This document shows, one piece after another, positions 47,574-59,745 of a DNA stretch of 64,000 nucleotides. A program made the translations under genes and the position numbers. Source of the stretch: Oikopleura dioica. Lineage: Eukaryota > Chordata > Appendicularia > Copelata > Oikopleuridae. The notes below the pieces were generated by a model. It was not told where the DNA came from, made no database searches, and saw nothing but the letters and a program-made list of their open reading frames with translations. Position 1 is the stretch's first letter; each line of letters starts with the position of its first letter. The stretch is taken from assembly GCA_907165135.1 (NCBI GenBank), contig OU015568.1:10858501-10922500 (forward strand). Direction: 5' to 3'.

Positions 47574-49218
47574 TGAACACACTATCGAATGATCGACCAC
47601 AGGATCAAGGTAAGATTTATTTATTATATCACTGTAACTTATTATTCTAAAAGTGATCCCTCAAATGCTCATGGCGCAGCAACAACTTATGGCAATTCGA
47701 ACAGCTCAAGCTCGTATGGCTCTTGTGCAACAAGAGGTAAAAACTTTTTGATTATTAAAATATAATTCTTTCGAAAAAGTCTAGATTTTTAAATAGAGAA
47801 ATAGAGAATGATTTAAATTGGAGCATAATTTCACTGCAATAATAATTTATAGCATTTATTTTGTTATCAATAAGACATCTTCTAATTATTTTATTTTAGG
47901 TTCAAATGGCGGCTATGAACCAAATTAGAAGAGTTCAAACAGAAATGTTAGTTCGCCAACAACATCAGAATATAGCTGGTATGTCTCCATTATTGGCTTT
48001 CAAGAAAAAAAACCCTTGGTTTCAAATATTGATACTTCACTTTCTAGCTCAATACTATCCGATTGGCCTCCCTCCTGCATTACCGAATCCATCCCTTCCA
48101 GTCAATCCTCTCATTCAAAGGCAGCGATGGATAGAAACTGCTCAGGTACTATTCGATTTTGCTGAGTAAAATTTAACAAATAAATTTAGCGGCGTGTTTC
48201 CGCGGAATCCGTGAAAACTCCCACACAACTCCCAGTACCAATTATGCCACCTTCAACTGTCCGGCCGAATCCAATCCAAGAAAAAAGCGAGCATTCTTCT
48301 GAGACCTCAGGAGTCGGGAGCTCACGCGGGACGCCCGAAAACGCCGACCACTTGTGCCGTAAGTATAATACCTACTCTTCCATGATTTCACCCACTTCCC
48401 CAAATGAATAATACAGTAAGGATCGTGAAACAAATCATTTCCGGCGGGAGTGATTATGATTTCCGCACCGCGCCCTTGCCAAATAGGAACCGCCTTTGAT
48501 CGCTACAACGCGCTTTTGTATCCCTCTTCACCACACGTTAACTTTTTTCTAGCGGTCTTTGACCTTCGTATAAAATATATTTTAGGCCTCAAAGACTCGT
48601 GTTCCCATCCGTCAGATGCAGCTCTTGGCCACGGAGATGCATGCAGACGATTCACGTGTCCGTACTGCAAGAAGCATTTTCCGCGAAATGCTAATCTCGT
48701 CCGTCACCTCCGAACACACACTGGAGAACAGCCTTATGTTTGCGACATTTGCTCGAGAGGATTTTCAATCTCATCAAATCTCCGGCGTCATATCCGAAAC
48801 GTGCATAGGTTTGTCTTTTTTCTCTTCTTGGCGATGTTTTATAATTCATTTCAGAGGCGAGCGACCATTCGGTTGCAACTTCTGTGGCAAACGATTTGGT
48901 CAGCAAACGAACCTGGATCGACATATCCGAATAAAGCACAATGCTGATCGAGACGCAAACGATGCGATTTGCAGTACATCAGCAAGTACAGCGACTCTGT
49001 CCCTATCGCGACTCGCCGGCTCCGCAAGCAATGCCTTGACAAACCAAACTCCTTCGACACTGAACTCAACTCTATCTGAGCTTTCGAGATTACAGGACAT
49101 GGTCAAGAAGCAATTCTGCCAGTCTCTTGTCAAGACCGAAACCGACGATGCTGCGATAGAATCGTCAAGCTCTTCCGAAGATGAAAACAACGAGGACGAA
49201 CTTGATATTGAAAAATAA
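47574..49218 (+). CDS. Prdm3/Prdm16-like C2H2 zinc-finger factor (short form)
   Basis: Seven or so exons. The N-terminal exons are Gln/Met/Arg-rich ([20 protein letters not shown]) and Pro-rich ([15 protein letters not shown]). The zinc fingers are three tandem C2H2 units: [60 protein letters not shown]. These match the C-terminal finger cluster of EVI1/PRDM16 ([45 protein letters not shown]) almost finger for finger. The tail is Ser-rich and ends in an acidic run ([18 protein letters not shown]). I see no PR/SET domain, no N-terminal finger cluster and no PLDLS CtBP motif. The exon before the fingers follows a 226-nt intron. The family link is firm; the truncation relative to vertebrates may be real or may reflect exons in the 6-kb region upstream. 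Confidence 0.85.
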
Positions 49219-49650
49219 CCATCAACTTGTAAAGACTTATTGTTAATAAACCATTTATATAAAGAAGATCAGTAATTATTCAAATGATTTCCTGATAGAA
49301 ATTTGTTAAACAAAGACTTACATTTTCTAAGAGCAGGATGGAAACCGGATGCTTTGACTCAAGAATTTACATATTCTCTGTGTGAGGGCCTTTTTATGTT
49401 TATGGTGGCGGATCTCTACTATTTACTCTTTTTGATACTGATTTGCCTGAACCCATACTCTCTAATCTCATGAGCTCTTTCCGTTTCTCCCCGACAAAAT
49501 CAAGCAATATCAGCTAATTAACATTGAGAGAAGGCTGATGTTTTTCCTACCATAATAAGAAGAACACTTACCTGTATCTGTCAGATTGTATTTTGATATT
49601 ATTTCAAGAACAAACGTCAGGAAAAATTAACAGATGTAATGAATATTAGC
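49219..49650. other. Convergent intergenic gap
   Basis: 432 bp between the ends of the Prdm-like gene (+) and the SLC22-like gene (-). AATAAA occurs shortly after the plus-strand stop (about 49245). No further feature seen. Confidence 0.5.
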
Positions 49651-51865
49651 CTAGTTGGGGATATTTCTCTTCTTCTTTTCACTTGCATGAAATTCCTCAG
49701 CTTCTTCAACAGTTTGAAAAAGTGGCAGCGATTTTGTTTCTGGCAGAAAAAGAAGCAAAAATCCTGATAAGATTGACAAAGTTGCAAAAGTGGTGTGTGG
49801 AACCCACTCAAATCCTGTTCCGAGGCTCTTTACTCCGCCGCACTCAAATTGAAATCATAGAAGAGAACAATAAAAGAGCCTTTCCTGGTTTATCGATAAG
49901 CATATTTAGAAATGGAGCTACGACCGATCCAATTCGACCGATCATCGACGTTATGCTCACACCCATAGATCGCACTTCAGTCGGGAAAAGCTCCGCAGAA
50001 AATGTGAATAGTGCGCAGAATACAGCTGAAGACGCAAACTTTCCAATAAAGGCGGCGACATTGGTGCTGATGCTGGTCAAGAGTACACCCATGTGTGCAA
50101 AACAGGCGACTCCAGATAATATAAAAAGAGCTTTGCGTAGATTTCAATCGAAAGTTACTTTTTAATAAATCTTTTGATTCTGATGGAAGAGGAAAAAACT
50201 GCAAAAAATGAAATCTTTCCTACGATAGATTTTCTTCGGCCAAATACGTCAGTGATCGGCGCGGTAAAACCATAAGCAGCTGCTTCAAGGGCCCCATTGA
50301 TTGCGTTATTCACATAGATGCTTCCAGACAAGTTATTGACTCCATATCCGAAGCCGTAATACACCATGTTGACGACGAAGTATGCCATACTTGTAAGGAT
50401 AAAAACTTAATTGGTTTTAAAAATGGAAGATTCTCGTTGATCAACCTTTGCCAAAAAACTTTGAGAACAGGATGTCAGTAATTGGAGGTGCTTTCGGTGG
50501 CTTTTCAATTACGAAAAGGGATATGTCCGGAGCAATTAGAGGCTCGCCATCTTGATCGGAAGCTTCAATCGCAAATCTATCCAAAATAGCTTGAGCTTCT
50601 TCGTAACGCCCTTTCGTTACAAGAAATCGGGGTGATTCGGGCAGAAATGGAACTTGAAATTTCAATTACATTCTCATAAACTCCAATTTTTGACTCACGA
50701 AATATGATGTTGAAGGCTGAGAGAGCGGCTATGCCCAAGGTCAAATTTTGCCAGTCTGGTAGATAGAACGATATGACGGAGATGCCAGCGCAACCGCCTG
50801 CGAACATGAAGCACAGGATCGTACTCGGTAAACTGCGCCGGCTGGGGCCCAAGATTTCGACGCCATATGTGAGAGCGGAAAGGAACCCAATAACCTAGGA
50901 AAGTCTTCTCTATCTATAAGCACTGTCCAAAAACTTACGCTAAAGGTTGCAGCTAGAGTTCTCAGCACCAGAAAGGCGTATTGATTCACTTGAAATATTT
51001 TGTTGAATATTGAAAACTCAATTTTAATTAATTTACCAATGAGCGCTTGTGCAGCGAAAGAAAATGTGGTCGTCAAAGTGTGCACCATGATTGCATTTTT
51101 TCGTCCAAATGTGTCGCAGTGAACCCCGGCAAGAAGGGAGCCGATAAAGAATCCAACAGAACCCGCTGAGATCATGTAGGTGTTCAGAATTTCTTTCTCA
51201 CAGACAAGGTCGAATTGGGTGACGGCTGAGACAGAATTATTCTACGTCAATGCATGGTTCTATAAAAACCTGATTCCCACGAGTCTGAAGAAGCGTTCAA
51301 TCCATGTTGAAGAAACACGTTGCCATCAGCACCGCATGTTTCCAATGAGCCGTTGATTTTGTTGGAAGTCAAGCAATTGAATATATCATCTGAGGTCGAG
51401 TTCGAGAATGAAGTAGTTGAGGTCTAAAGCAAAAAAAGCCTTGCCCCTTTTAGTTACCCATTTGGCCAAGTTTCCGATAGTCATCCAAATCAAACAGCCT
51501 GTTAAAATATCCATTTAATCATATATTAAAATAAGAACAGAATAAATATACGATTCAACGTCCAAAAATGATAGTCAAAGTCTAATTCTCGCGAAATTGA
51601 TGTTTTTCTACAAAAAATTGCAGGGCATGAATCTTTAGATACATACCTGATTTATGCAGGAACTGACAATTTCTTCCGGGTAAGAGCATTTTTCACATCC
51701 TGATTTTGTTGTTGAAGCACAGTTTCCTTGTAATTTTGTGCTAAGATCGTGAATTTGGTCAAGAGAAAGAAAGGTGAGGTCATCCAGGCTTGTTCGACAG
51801 TGATGTTTCGGCGAGTACTGTGCGAAGACCGGATACATCGCAGATAGACCCATGATGAGAGTCAT
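49651..51865 (-). CDS. SLC22-like organic ion transporter (MFS)
   Basis: Major facilitator of the SLC22 organic cation/anion family, at the plasma membrane. Visible landmarks: the large first extracellular loop with cysteines and KHHCRTSL; TQFDLVCEK; the loop 2-3 motif GVHCDTFGRKNAIM; LPESPRFLVTKGRYEEAQAIL; GALEAAAYGFTAPITDVFGRRKSI; ELFPTEVRSMGVSI; and the terminal FLLLFLPETKSLPLFQTVEEAEEF. About ten exons. Two introns are non-canonical if the frame is kept: GG-AG near 51270-51240 and GC-AG near 49881-49845 (37 nt). The N-terminus is not settled: the frame from 51865 begins at the end of the first membrane helix, and an exon starting at 52771 (MEKVPLDGKRR, then a GTGAGT donor) may be the true first exon. 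Confidence 0.85.
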
Positions 51866-53345
51866 ATAACTGGAGAAAACAACGAGCTGTTAAGTGGTCA
51901 AGAGATTTTCTTCGATTTTGCACTTGTCAAGTGCCAACATTCAATGTTAAACATTGGACCTTGCTGACCCCATGAATATTTTAGAAGAGCCCAACGCGGC
52001 GCAGATGCACCGCAACTTGGGATTTTTAGGTGAATAAAACCACTTCCTTGATTTGATATCTTCCTCCATGAGGCAGTTCATCCCAGATATCGTCAAACTC
52101 TTATGAAACTGGTTACTTTGGTTGCTTTTAATCATTATTGGATTTTGTTTACACAGACATCAAAAGTAAAGTACAAGTTTATCTATAATTTGACATAAAA
52201 AATTCTAGTTCTATACTTACCCTTTATTTTTGGCCTTACTTTACTCGTTTCTCCCATTCTAATACGCGGAGTAAACCACCGTATGAAGGGATCAAGATAT
52301 TCTCTAAAATACCCGTGAAAAAACACTGAAGAGCTTAAGAATTTATCCCTAGATTTGTATTTCAAGCTTTGATTTACTCAGAAGACTGATTAACGAAGGC
52401 TTACTGATCACGCCACTCTGTCTCGAGAGGTGTCTCTTCATTTGAGGTCAACCAGAACCCTTTCGTGAGGATAGTCCAATCTAATTTTTGGCCGTTTTTC
52501 AAAAAAATAAATCGATTTTCTCCGCAAAAGATATACCAAAAGGTAGTGGCCAAATAAACATAACTATCCATTATTTTGATATTTAGGAAATAATCATCAT
52601 AAAAAGTTCAATCAGCTTATTCCTTATCAGCAATTGATAACCTATTAAAAATATCATGCTAATATTTGGCGCGATGCTGTTTAATGTTTTAAAAATATTC
52701 GTAGTGAAGCTTAGTAAGGTGAAGAAATGAAGATACTCACGACGTTTTCCATCTAGTGGGACTTTCTCCATTATGTTTAGGAGTTGAAAGACTCTTCAAG
52801 ATTCTCTGTCTCAAGTCCAAGTGGTTTTTGATGAAGACCTAAAAAGGAGAATGCCGTGAAAGTGGAGGGCGCCCTAAGTCGGTCCGCCTCGTTCCATGCG
52901 TCACGAAATCGATGATATCGCCTTTCTTTGATCCTTACCTACATATTTCATTTTCTTGTCGAATTGGATAAAGCGGAATGTGTCCTATTTATATTTTAAA
53001 TCGTATCAACGCCAATTGCTTCATTATTTAATTCATTATTAATTTAACAGTAGTAAAACAGGAAATATTATTGTGTTCAAAGGGCGCAACATTACGCGTT
53101 GAGCGTATTATCCAACTAGAGCTTTCCAAAACTATTGACGCAACCGCATTGTTATAACGAGGTTCGAATACTAATGAGACCATGATGGCTATCTACTGCT
53201 CGGTTCAAAAAACTCCCTTATGCGCTCTCCCACCGAGTTTTTTCGTGGAATTGCGCCACCTTTACCGTGATTTCGCCATAAAATCTTGATTTCTATTCAG
53301 TTTCTCAGAAACAATCGAATAACTCAATCAAGAAAAGCCTCAACA
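51866..53345 (-). other. 5' region of the SLC22-like gene, possible extra exons
   Basis: It contains minus-strand frames at 51947-52135 (ending KIFMGSARSNV), 52183-52365 and 52583-52771. The last begins MEKVPLDGKRR and meets a GTGAGT donor, so it is the best candidate for the first exon of the transporter. The others have no family match. The divergent start of the next plus-strand gene lies at 53346. No repeats or RNA genes seen. Confidence 0.35.
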
Positions 53346-54221
53346 ATGCGAGCAAACAGCACCGATATTTTCGACTTCTCCAACGTCGAACACTCTGGAA
53401 TGCATGCATTCTGTCAAGGGACTCAGCTTAGTCATCAGATGCCAGACGAAACGACCGACTACTCTTCAGAAGAATTCCAGAGCGATAAAAGCAACCCAAC
53501 ATCGACAGCATCACTCTCCAGAATAACCGACAAACTGTCTACGATTAGCACCTCATCTGAGTCATTTTCTCCCTATCCGAGAGAAAACTCTGGTTTCTGC
53601 ACGACGATCATTCCGCCAACACCCCGAGCTCCTCCTACATCCAGATTGCACACTTCTGATGAAGGCGACTCGGCTTTGGACAGCTTTCGAAAATCAACCA
53701 TGCATTTCCTCAACGATGGCGTCCTCCACTCTAACGAAGATCTTCTGATCAAGATGGAGACATCATCGCAGACTCAGAGCGAAACAACATCGGATTCACA
53801 AGAATTGCGGAACAGCATCGCTGAAGAAGAATCAGTCCAGATTACGGATGATGTGACGCTGGTTACGACCAAATACATTGATGCAACTCGTCCAGCATGC
53901 AACGAAGATATCCAACCTCCGTCCAAGAAGTCACATCATCGCCTAACTCTCATGTTCCTGTCCATCATCTTCGTCGGGATTCTTCTTGCGGTAATTGTAC
54001 TCCTCGCCTTTCAACTCAAGCTCCTCCAGAATGAAGTGGACCGATTCTCTTCGCTTGCCAGGCACAAACAACAGCAAGTCGACTCCCGTCAGCGCGACAT
54101 TGTCTTCTTTCGTGGCCAGAATCGTAAGCTCCGCGAACAGGAAGGAGAACTCCAATCAAAACTCACTACCTGCCAGAACGAAATCTTCCTCCACGACAAA
54201 GAATTTCATCCTGTCCCCTAA
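53346..54221 (+). CDS. Type II membrane protein with coiled-coil ectodomain
   Basis: Single exon, 291 residues. The first 200 residues are a Ser/Thr-rich disordered cytoplasmic part (SSEEFQSDKSNPTSTASLSR). A transmembrane segment follows (LTLMFLSIIFVGILLAVIVLLAF), preceded by a KKSHHR stop-transfer-like basic patch. A short coiled coil (LLQNEVDRFSSLARHKQQQVD, then NRKLREQEGELQSKL) ends the protein. This layout (cytoplasmic N-terminus, extracellular or lumenal coiled coil) is that of a type II protein. No family recognised. The next gene starts 59 nt after the stop on the same strand with TAG two nucleotides before its ATG. Confidence 0.75.
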   Translation: MRANSTDIFDFSNVEHSGMHAFCQGTQLSHQMPDETTDYSSEEFQSDKSNPTSTASLSRITDKLSTISTSSESFSPYPRENSGFCTTIIPPTPRAPPTSRLHTSDEGDSALDSFRKSTMHFLNDGVLHSNEDLLIKMETSSQTQSETTSDSQELRNSIAEEESVQITDDVTLVTTKYIDATRPACNEDIQPPSKKSHHRLTLMFLSIIFVGILLAVIVLLAFQLKLLQNEVDRFSSLARHKQQQVDSRQRDIVFFRGQNRKLREQEGELQSKLTTCQNEIFLHDKEFHPVP

Positions 54222-54280
54222 CTTTCTTGTCTCTAGAATAATCTGCCGAATAAATAAATCATCCACGAACTCGCGTAGTT

Positions 54281-55565
54281 ATGTCAGCAACGGATATTGA
54301 TATTGAACTTACAGAGTTCGAATCATCAAATAGTACTGTCTTTGATAGCCAGGAAAAGTCTTGATCTAAAAAAAATCTATATCAAGCAAACAATTTGTCA
54401 AGATAACTGTGAGAATGAAAGTAGAACAAGTGCTGATCATAAAGACGAACCTCCACGATTAATGATCACACCGCTCCCAGTTCGTTTCGAGAATTACGAT
54501 ATTGATAAGTTTTATAAAGGTTGAAGCTATTAATCGACTCCATTACGAAAGGAATATTTTCAGCCGGCCAGCCTTCAATCGATAATCTCATAGGAACTTC
54601 GTGTCTGTACCTTTGTAGGTCTCATGTTATCGACAGTCCAGTAACACCGCATAAATTTCTGAATGAAAACCGAAACAGCTATTGTATCTTGAATGACGTC
54701 GGGCAAGGAATTTATTACTTAAAGTTCAAAGAAACAAGTTGCAGGTAGTAAGAAATTTTATTCTCACCATATTCGTTGATTTTTAGTAAAGTGCTCTGTT
54801 GTTGCATCGGAAATACCTGCACCCACATGAATATCCACCAATTTGACTGTACGGGCGAGAGAATTGCACGACTCAATCGACCGAAGAGATTCGCTTGGCC
54901 TTGGGTTCCGTTTGGCCTGAGAAGAGCTGACTTATATGCAAAGATATGGCGAAAATTTAGGCAAAAAACTTCGAGCGATTCTTTTCATATCTTTATTGAA
55001 AGTTGCTCCAGCTTCAAAATGCTTAACTACGAGATCTTTCAAGAGTAACCTTTATATTGAATCACTACAGTCTTCGCGCTAAAATTCTCCAGCGACAAAG
55101 CTTCAAAGGCTACTCCATCTACGATGCCTATGCCGACAAAAAGCACGTCTTCGAAATAATGATCAGACAGCCTTCACTCAAAGAAAAGGTCAAAAAGACG
55201 GTCAGGCTTAAGTTTACTCAGAAGTTCTGCGTCTATCTATTGCCGATGAAGAAGGTAATTGCCAGAATTACCAAGGACACGTGGAAAGACGCAGTTGAAA
55301 GTAAACTTGACGATATTTTGATGGAAAGAGACCCAGTGAAAAGATCAAATGATTTCGCGTAAGTAGTACTGTAATGTCAAATCAAAAATAAATTTTCAGG
55401 CGACAAAAGTCAATGTGCAAGCAGTTCAAAATCGCGGATCATCCGATCATGGTGATGCGAATCCACCCAGAAGCCGAGAATTTTCTGACTCCTCACGAGT
55501 ACGTTTTGCTCTGTCAAGTTCTTATTTTCATATCTGTGAACAATTTTAGAATCTTGTACTATTGA
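54281..55565 (+). CDS. Phospholipid-scramblase-like protein, divergent
   Basis: A multi-exon gene starting MSATDIDIELTEFESS. After a short, acidic N-terminus, the exons read YCILNDVGQGIYYLKFKE, then a cysteine run CSKVLCCCIGNTC, then MNIHQFDCTGERIARLNRP. This order (Y.v.d..GQ.vYy..E, cysteines, m.i.d..G.ev..l.RP.r) is that of phospholipid scramblases. Downstream SIYDAYADKKHVFEI and LTPHEILYY fit the C-terminal half only weakly, and I see no clear calcium-binding segment or C-terminal helix. Exon joins at 54520/54564, 54743/54785 and about 55352/55402 are clean GT-AG; the 54940-55060 join is unclear. The gene follows the type II membrane gene by 59 nt. Confidence 0.55.
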
Positions 55566-55654
55566 CACAAAAGTGCAAGAGAATCTGCATAAATGAGTTC
55601 AATTTCTATTCTATCTATCCGTGTACAGCATTTAAATGAGACTAAATGAACTTA

Positions 55655-56470
55655 TCAACCTCGACCGACTTGGCCAAGGTTCGTATCAGTAATTGGATTT
55701 GCAGTGAGTTGTTGAATTTTGACTAAAGCTCTATTGGCATCAGTTTGGAGCTTTCGCAACTGTTCAATGTGTAGGAGTCTAAGGACAAGAGCTGCTTCGT
55801 TGAGTGCCTTATCGCCGAGGTCGAAACCCAGTGGAATTTTGTCTTTTGGAAGCATCCTTCCACGTAGTTTTTCGAGGTCATTTTCGCGGCTCTATAAATA
55901 AAGCTCAATGAGCAAACCTTAGATTATGCTTACCGTAACAACTGCCTCAACGACTAGCCTGCAGGCCTCTAGGCTGACAACTAGATCATCTTGGTAGACC
56001 TGTACTTGTAGTTTCTTGGCCATCTGAGCTAGTCCCTCTCTGAACTCGTGTGGGACTGCAGTTTTTCTTTGTTGATCTGGTTTGTATGTTGCATAGCTTT
56101 GATCTTCCTGATATTTCGCCTTTGAAATATTTCATAAAACATGGAAGCGCATAGTTCTAAACCTGGATAGCTTTTCCAAGTAGCCACTCAATCTGATATT
56201 TCAAATTGTCAGTAAAGGGACACTCAACATGATTCAAATAATTCTTAAAATCATTCTCCCAATCTGCAGAGTTGACTTCTTTCAAGCAGGCTCTGTCCTC
56301 TGGCCTTTAAATATAAAGTTGTAGATGAAACGACAGGAATTCAGCCTTACTTGTATGCGTTGATAAACTGTCCTTCAAGCCAGATCACAAGGCTCTTTTG
56401 TTTTGATTCTTCTTGGTAATTTCCTTCGGGATTCGGATGACCAAGGGCGTATAACTTTCGACGAAACATA
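55655..56470 (-). CDS. RTRAF: RTRAF (C14orf166/hCLE), tRNA ligase and RNA transport factor
   Basis: RTRAF is a subunit of the animal tRNA-splicing ligase complex and of a kinesin-associated RNA granule. Exons from 56470 read MFRRKLYALGHPNPEGNYQE (human MFRRKLTALDYHNPAG), IVWLEGQFINAYK, then DRACLKEVNSADWENDF and, near the end, LGFDLGDKALNEAALVLRLLHIEQLRKLQT and ITDTNLGQVGR, which match the human C-terminus closely. About 230 residues, five exons with short GT-AG introns. The ATG is preceded by a pyrimidine-rich AG (TTTTATTTTAG) four bases upstream and lies 78 nt after the NDUFAF1 stop, so it is probably trans-spliced from an operon. Confidence 0.9.
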
Positions 56471-56548
56471 TGTCTAAAATAATTATAAAAAATATAAGTT
56501 TTCTGAAGAATCGAAAAGCCAACATAACAAAATATTGTGACAAAAAGC

Positions 56549-57720
56549 TCAGTGTAAAGTTCCATGGCCACCATATAGAGTTTCTTGACGAGTTGCAGTG
56601 GTATCGTTATTGACATTTGTCGTCCTTCTAAGCGTCGCTCTGTAAGGATCATGGAAAAAGTGGTTTTGAATTGACTGTGTATTCGTGTAAAACTTCTCTT
56701 GAGTTCCGAGCATTTGCTCCATCACTTGTTCGTAGTCTATAAAAATTCTTCACGAACTTTACTAGCCATGTAAGCTTACGGTCATTAGAGAATGTCTTGA
56801 ATTCGAAGTCATAGGCCACGCCGACATAATCAATCTCCAATTTAAACGGTCCAGGAACATCGTCCTGAAGTCGAAAGCGGAAACCCCAGATACCTTCCAC
56901 GGCAAGATAAGTTTGATCTCGCACTTTTGCGTCTTTATGCTGCTGATAAAAATGGTAGAATGGAACTCGGATCGTCTCCCATTCGTATCCGCCTTTTGTA
57001 TGAATTGGAGTAGACCACATGGAAGTTGACTGTTCGAAAACTCGATTGCCATGGACGTCAAACTCGTATCGACGACCATCACCTCGGATGCGGAATTCGA
57101 AACAATTGTATTCGATGAGATTCAGTTTATCAGGACGACCGTAGTCTCTTTCCCACGTTTTTGTGTACAGCATCGCGAAGGATTTCCACATCGAAAGTCT
57201 TCCCCAGTCAATATCCGGAACTCTCGTATCCAAGTGACCATACCACATGACACCAGTGCCAGTTTCATTCATCGTCATCTTACACTTAGAAAAGCCCTCG
57301 ATATTCTCGTCAGTCATCATGTCCCACCACTCCAAATCATTTATATCTCGGAAAGTATACAAAATGCGTTCTCTTCTCGCAGCAGTTTCAGAGAACAGTT
57401 TCTGATTCACAAATTTGGCTTTAGTTTTTCCCGATGGATCGATGTTGTTCTTCGCCCAGGCGAGTGAGCCTCGCTCTCGATTATAAAGCATCGAAAAGCC
57501 AACAGAGTTCCAATCGAATCCACTGGACTTCACTGTCAACCATAATTCAAAGGAAAGGAACCTACCTCTGTTTTGCCCTTTCTGCTTTTTGATACTTAAT
57601 ATAAGCGCCCAACTCTTCTGGTGGCAGTGACTTTTCAAAATGCTTCTGCTCCTTTGTCTTTTGCCCGCCATATTTGACCGAGTTTCGAATTGCCCGAAAT
57701 ACGTCCGTGACTCGTTGCAT
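56549..57720 (-). CDS. NDUFAF1: Complex I assembly factor CIA30
   Basis: CIA30 helps assemble the membrane arm of mitochondrial complex I. The gene begins at 57720 (MQRVTDVFRAIRNSVKYGG), a basic, acid-poor presequence-like start. A 46-nt intron leads to the CIA30 domain: DINDLEWWDMMTDENIEGFS, WYGHLDTRVPDIDW, GYDR-like YGRPDKLNLIEYNCFEFRIR, PIHTKGGYEWETIRVPFYHF, and WGFRFRLQDDVPGPFKLEIDYV. A last exon (from 56719) adds HYEQVMEQMLGTQEKFY and ends at 56549. The beta-sandwich domain spans roughly residues 90-310. Upstream is cereblon (107 nt), downstream RTRAF (78 nt), all on the same strand. Confidence 0.92.
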
Positions 57721-57827
57721 TCTGATTCAAAGAAAGTATGAATACGATTGTATTTTCTACTTGGAATTTTGAATTTGAACTATACTTTATTTTGAATAGA
57801 TGCAGAGATATAAAAATAGAAAAGTTT

Positions 57828-59736
57828 TTAAGTCCGCAAATGAGCAAAAATATCGACTTGATCCGGCCGATCGCTCCAGACATCCCCTTCACCGTATGAA
57901 TCGTCATAGTCGCTCCAGTTGTCCTCGTCACTATCTCCAGAGTACTCAATGTGTCTTGAATCGCCGACGAAATGAGTAGTTATGCTTTTAAGAGAAAGAC
58001 CGAAGAAACGACGCGGTCTGAGATCATTGTCTACTGCTACGAATTCCCAGCCGATATGATTGTAGCATGTCGAGCACACGATCACTTGCCAAGAATATCC
58101 GGGAAACCAGCTGAAAAATTGTTTGTTAATTTTTTGTTTATATAATATATTATATTAGTATCAGTAATAAAATGTTTACCTGTATTCTTCAGAAGGTGGT
58201 CCTTGATATTGTATATTTGACTGGTAGCATTCTCGCAGGGTCATCATATGATGTGCATATCCATGCGGGTTCACATAATTTCCACTGACGCCACTGGAAC
58301 TCATGACGAAAACATATTTTTTGCTTGAAAGACGATTTTGACATCTTTGGCAACCAAGGAAAACCGAAAAATTATTGAGGTGTTGCTCGAGAAGCTACAA
58401 AAAATGAAATTTCCATTGAAATTGACGATTTTACCTCTAAACGAGCTTGAGGAGAATGTTGGGCAAGGTAGGTAATTTTGAATTCACGATTAGCTGGAAC
58501 TTGCTGAGCCGCCCAGTAAGAGAGTTCTCTGGGGTTTGTTGGAATTAGCTGCTTGTTGTTTTCTGAATCATTCGGTAACTTGCACCAATCTTGAAGCCAT
58601 TTGACGATTCGTTGTTGACGCTGGAAAGGGTCCATTTTGTCGATGAGGTGCCGCGGAAGACGAGTAGTGGGATAGAGAAGACTCTGTAGATAAGGTTTCG
58701 TGTGATTTCCGAGTGTTAGACGAGCTTTATGTTTATTCTGAACGGAACCAAAAGGAGCGGAAGAGTTTACTTCAGGCAAAATGCGCACTTGGGCCATCGT
58801 GTATCCGACTTCGTCGGCATCGTAGCTTTCTCCATGACGAACCGAGCTCCAGGTCTTTTGAACAACGAAACGCTGGAGACACTCAGCGACTACAGAAACG
58901 TGGAAATTCTGGCGATCATCGGGAGATTCTTCTGTCTTGTGGCGGACGCGCATTGAACATCCTATGCAGATTTTTCCTGTGGTTTGATTCGGTTCATAGA
59001 CTGGGATATCTTTGGAGTCGATTTCGGAGATGTCGATGAAGTAACCCATCAACTTTGAGTCGCTCTAAAATTTTGACTGAAAGAGAGAATCCAACTAATT
59101 ACAAGACTTACTTTCAAGACAGCGCTCAGTAAGGCTTTTGTGGAAGGATAAACAGCATTGATCGGTACATCTTGACCAGGAAAAAGGACTAAATCCTGTG
59201 GACCATACGTCATAACCGGCAAAGTGATAATTTCATTTGCCGGGAAAAGCGTCTTTCTGGCAAAAACATCTTCCGATACCGATAAATACTTGTGCTTCGC
59301 CGCGATCGCCCAGTCAAAGTTATTCGTTTCGTTGTCTGAATTTCTCATTTGAGGAACTTGATTCTCTCGGAGGAAGACATAAAATCAAACGCTCAAATAA
59401 ACGAGTGTATCATGGATTTACCTGAATCATCAGAATTCCTCGATGTTGGCTCTGTGTTGTGCCTTGCGCGACGCACGCGCTGCCTTCGGGGTCTTTGCTG
59501 GGTGCCCGAAGAAGTTCGCTGTCTGAACTCCGAAAGCCTGGCGCGATTTCCTAAGAGAGGAGCTTACACCTCACGTATCACATTTATTTTCGACAATTAC
59601 CTAACACCACTCCAGATCGTTCAATTCTCGCGATTCCATGCATGTTCTCAAACATTCGCTCGACGACAGCGCGAAAATTCTCTGGGTTGTAATCTTCTTC
59701 ATCTTCATTAGGATCGAAGTTAAGATCTTCCGACAT
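57828..59736 (-). CDS. CRBN: Cereblon, CRL4 ubiquitin ligase receptor
   Basis: Substrate receptor of the CUL4-DDB1 ligase. Seven or so exons. Exon 1 (MSEDLNFDPNEDEEDYNPEN) is acidic and exon 2 arginine-rich; the Lon-N domain follows (LPVMTYGPQDLVLFPGQDVP, SKLMGYFIDISE, MAQVRILPEV) and the helical bundle (TRLPRHLIDKMDPFQRQQR). The CULT domain has two zinc cysteine pairs (GCQRCQNR and VCSTCYNH) and YVNPHGYAHHMMTL. Its three tryptophans (YSWFPGYSW and HIGW) form the cage that binds degron cyclic imides. The human position H378 (EHSW) is tyrosine here (EYSW). The start lies only nine bases after the stop of the upstream gene, with that stop forming the TTTTTAG acceptor. This is a textbook compact operon junction. 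Confidence 0.92.
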
Positions 59737-59745
59737 CAATTAAGT

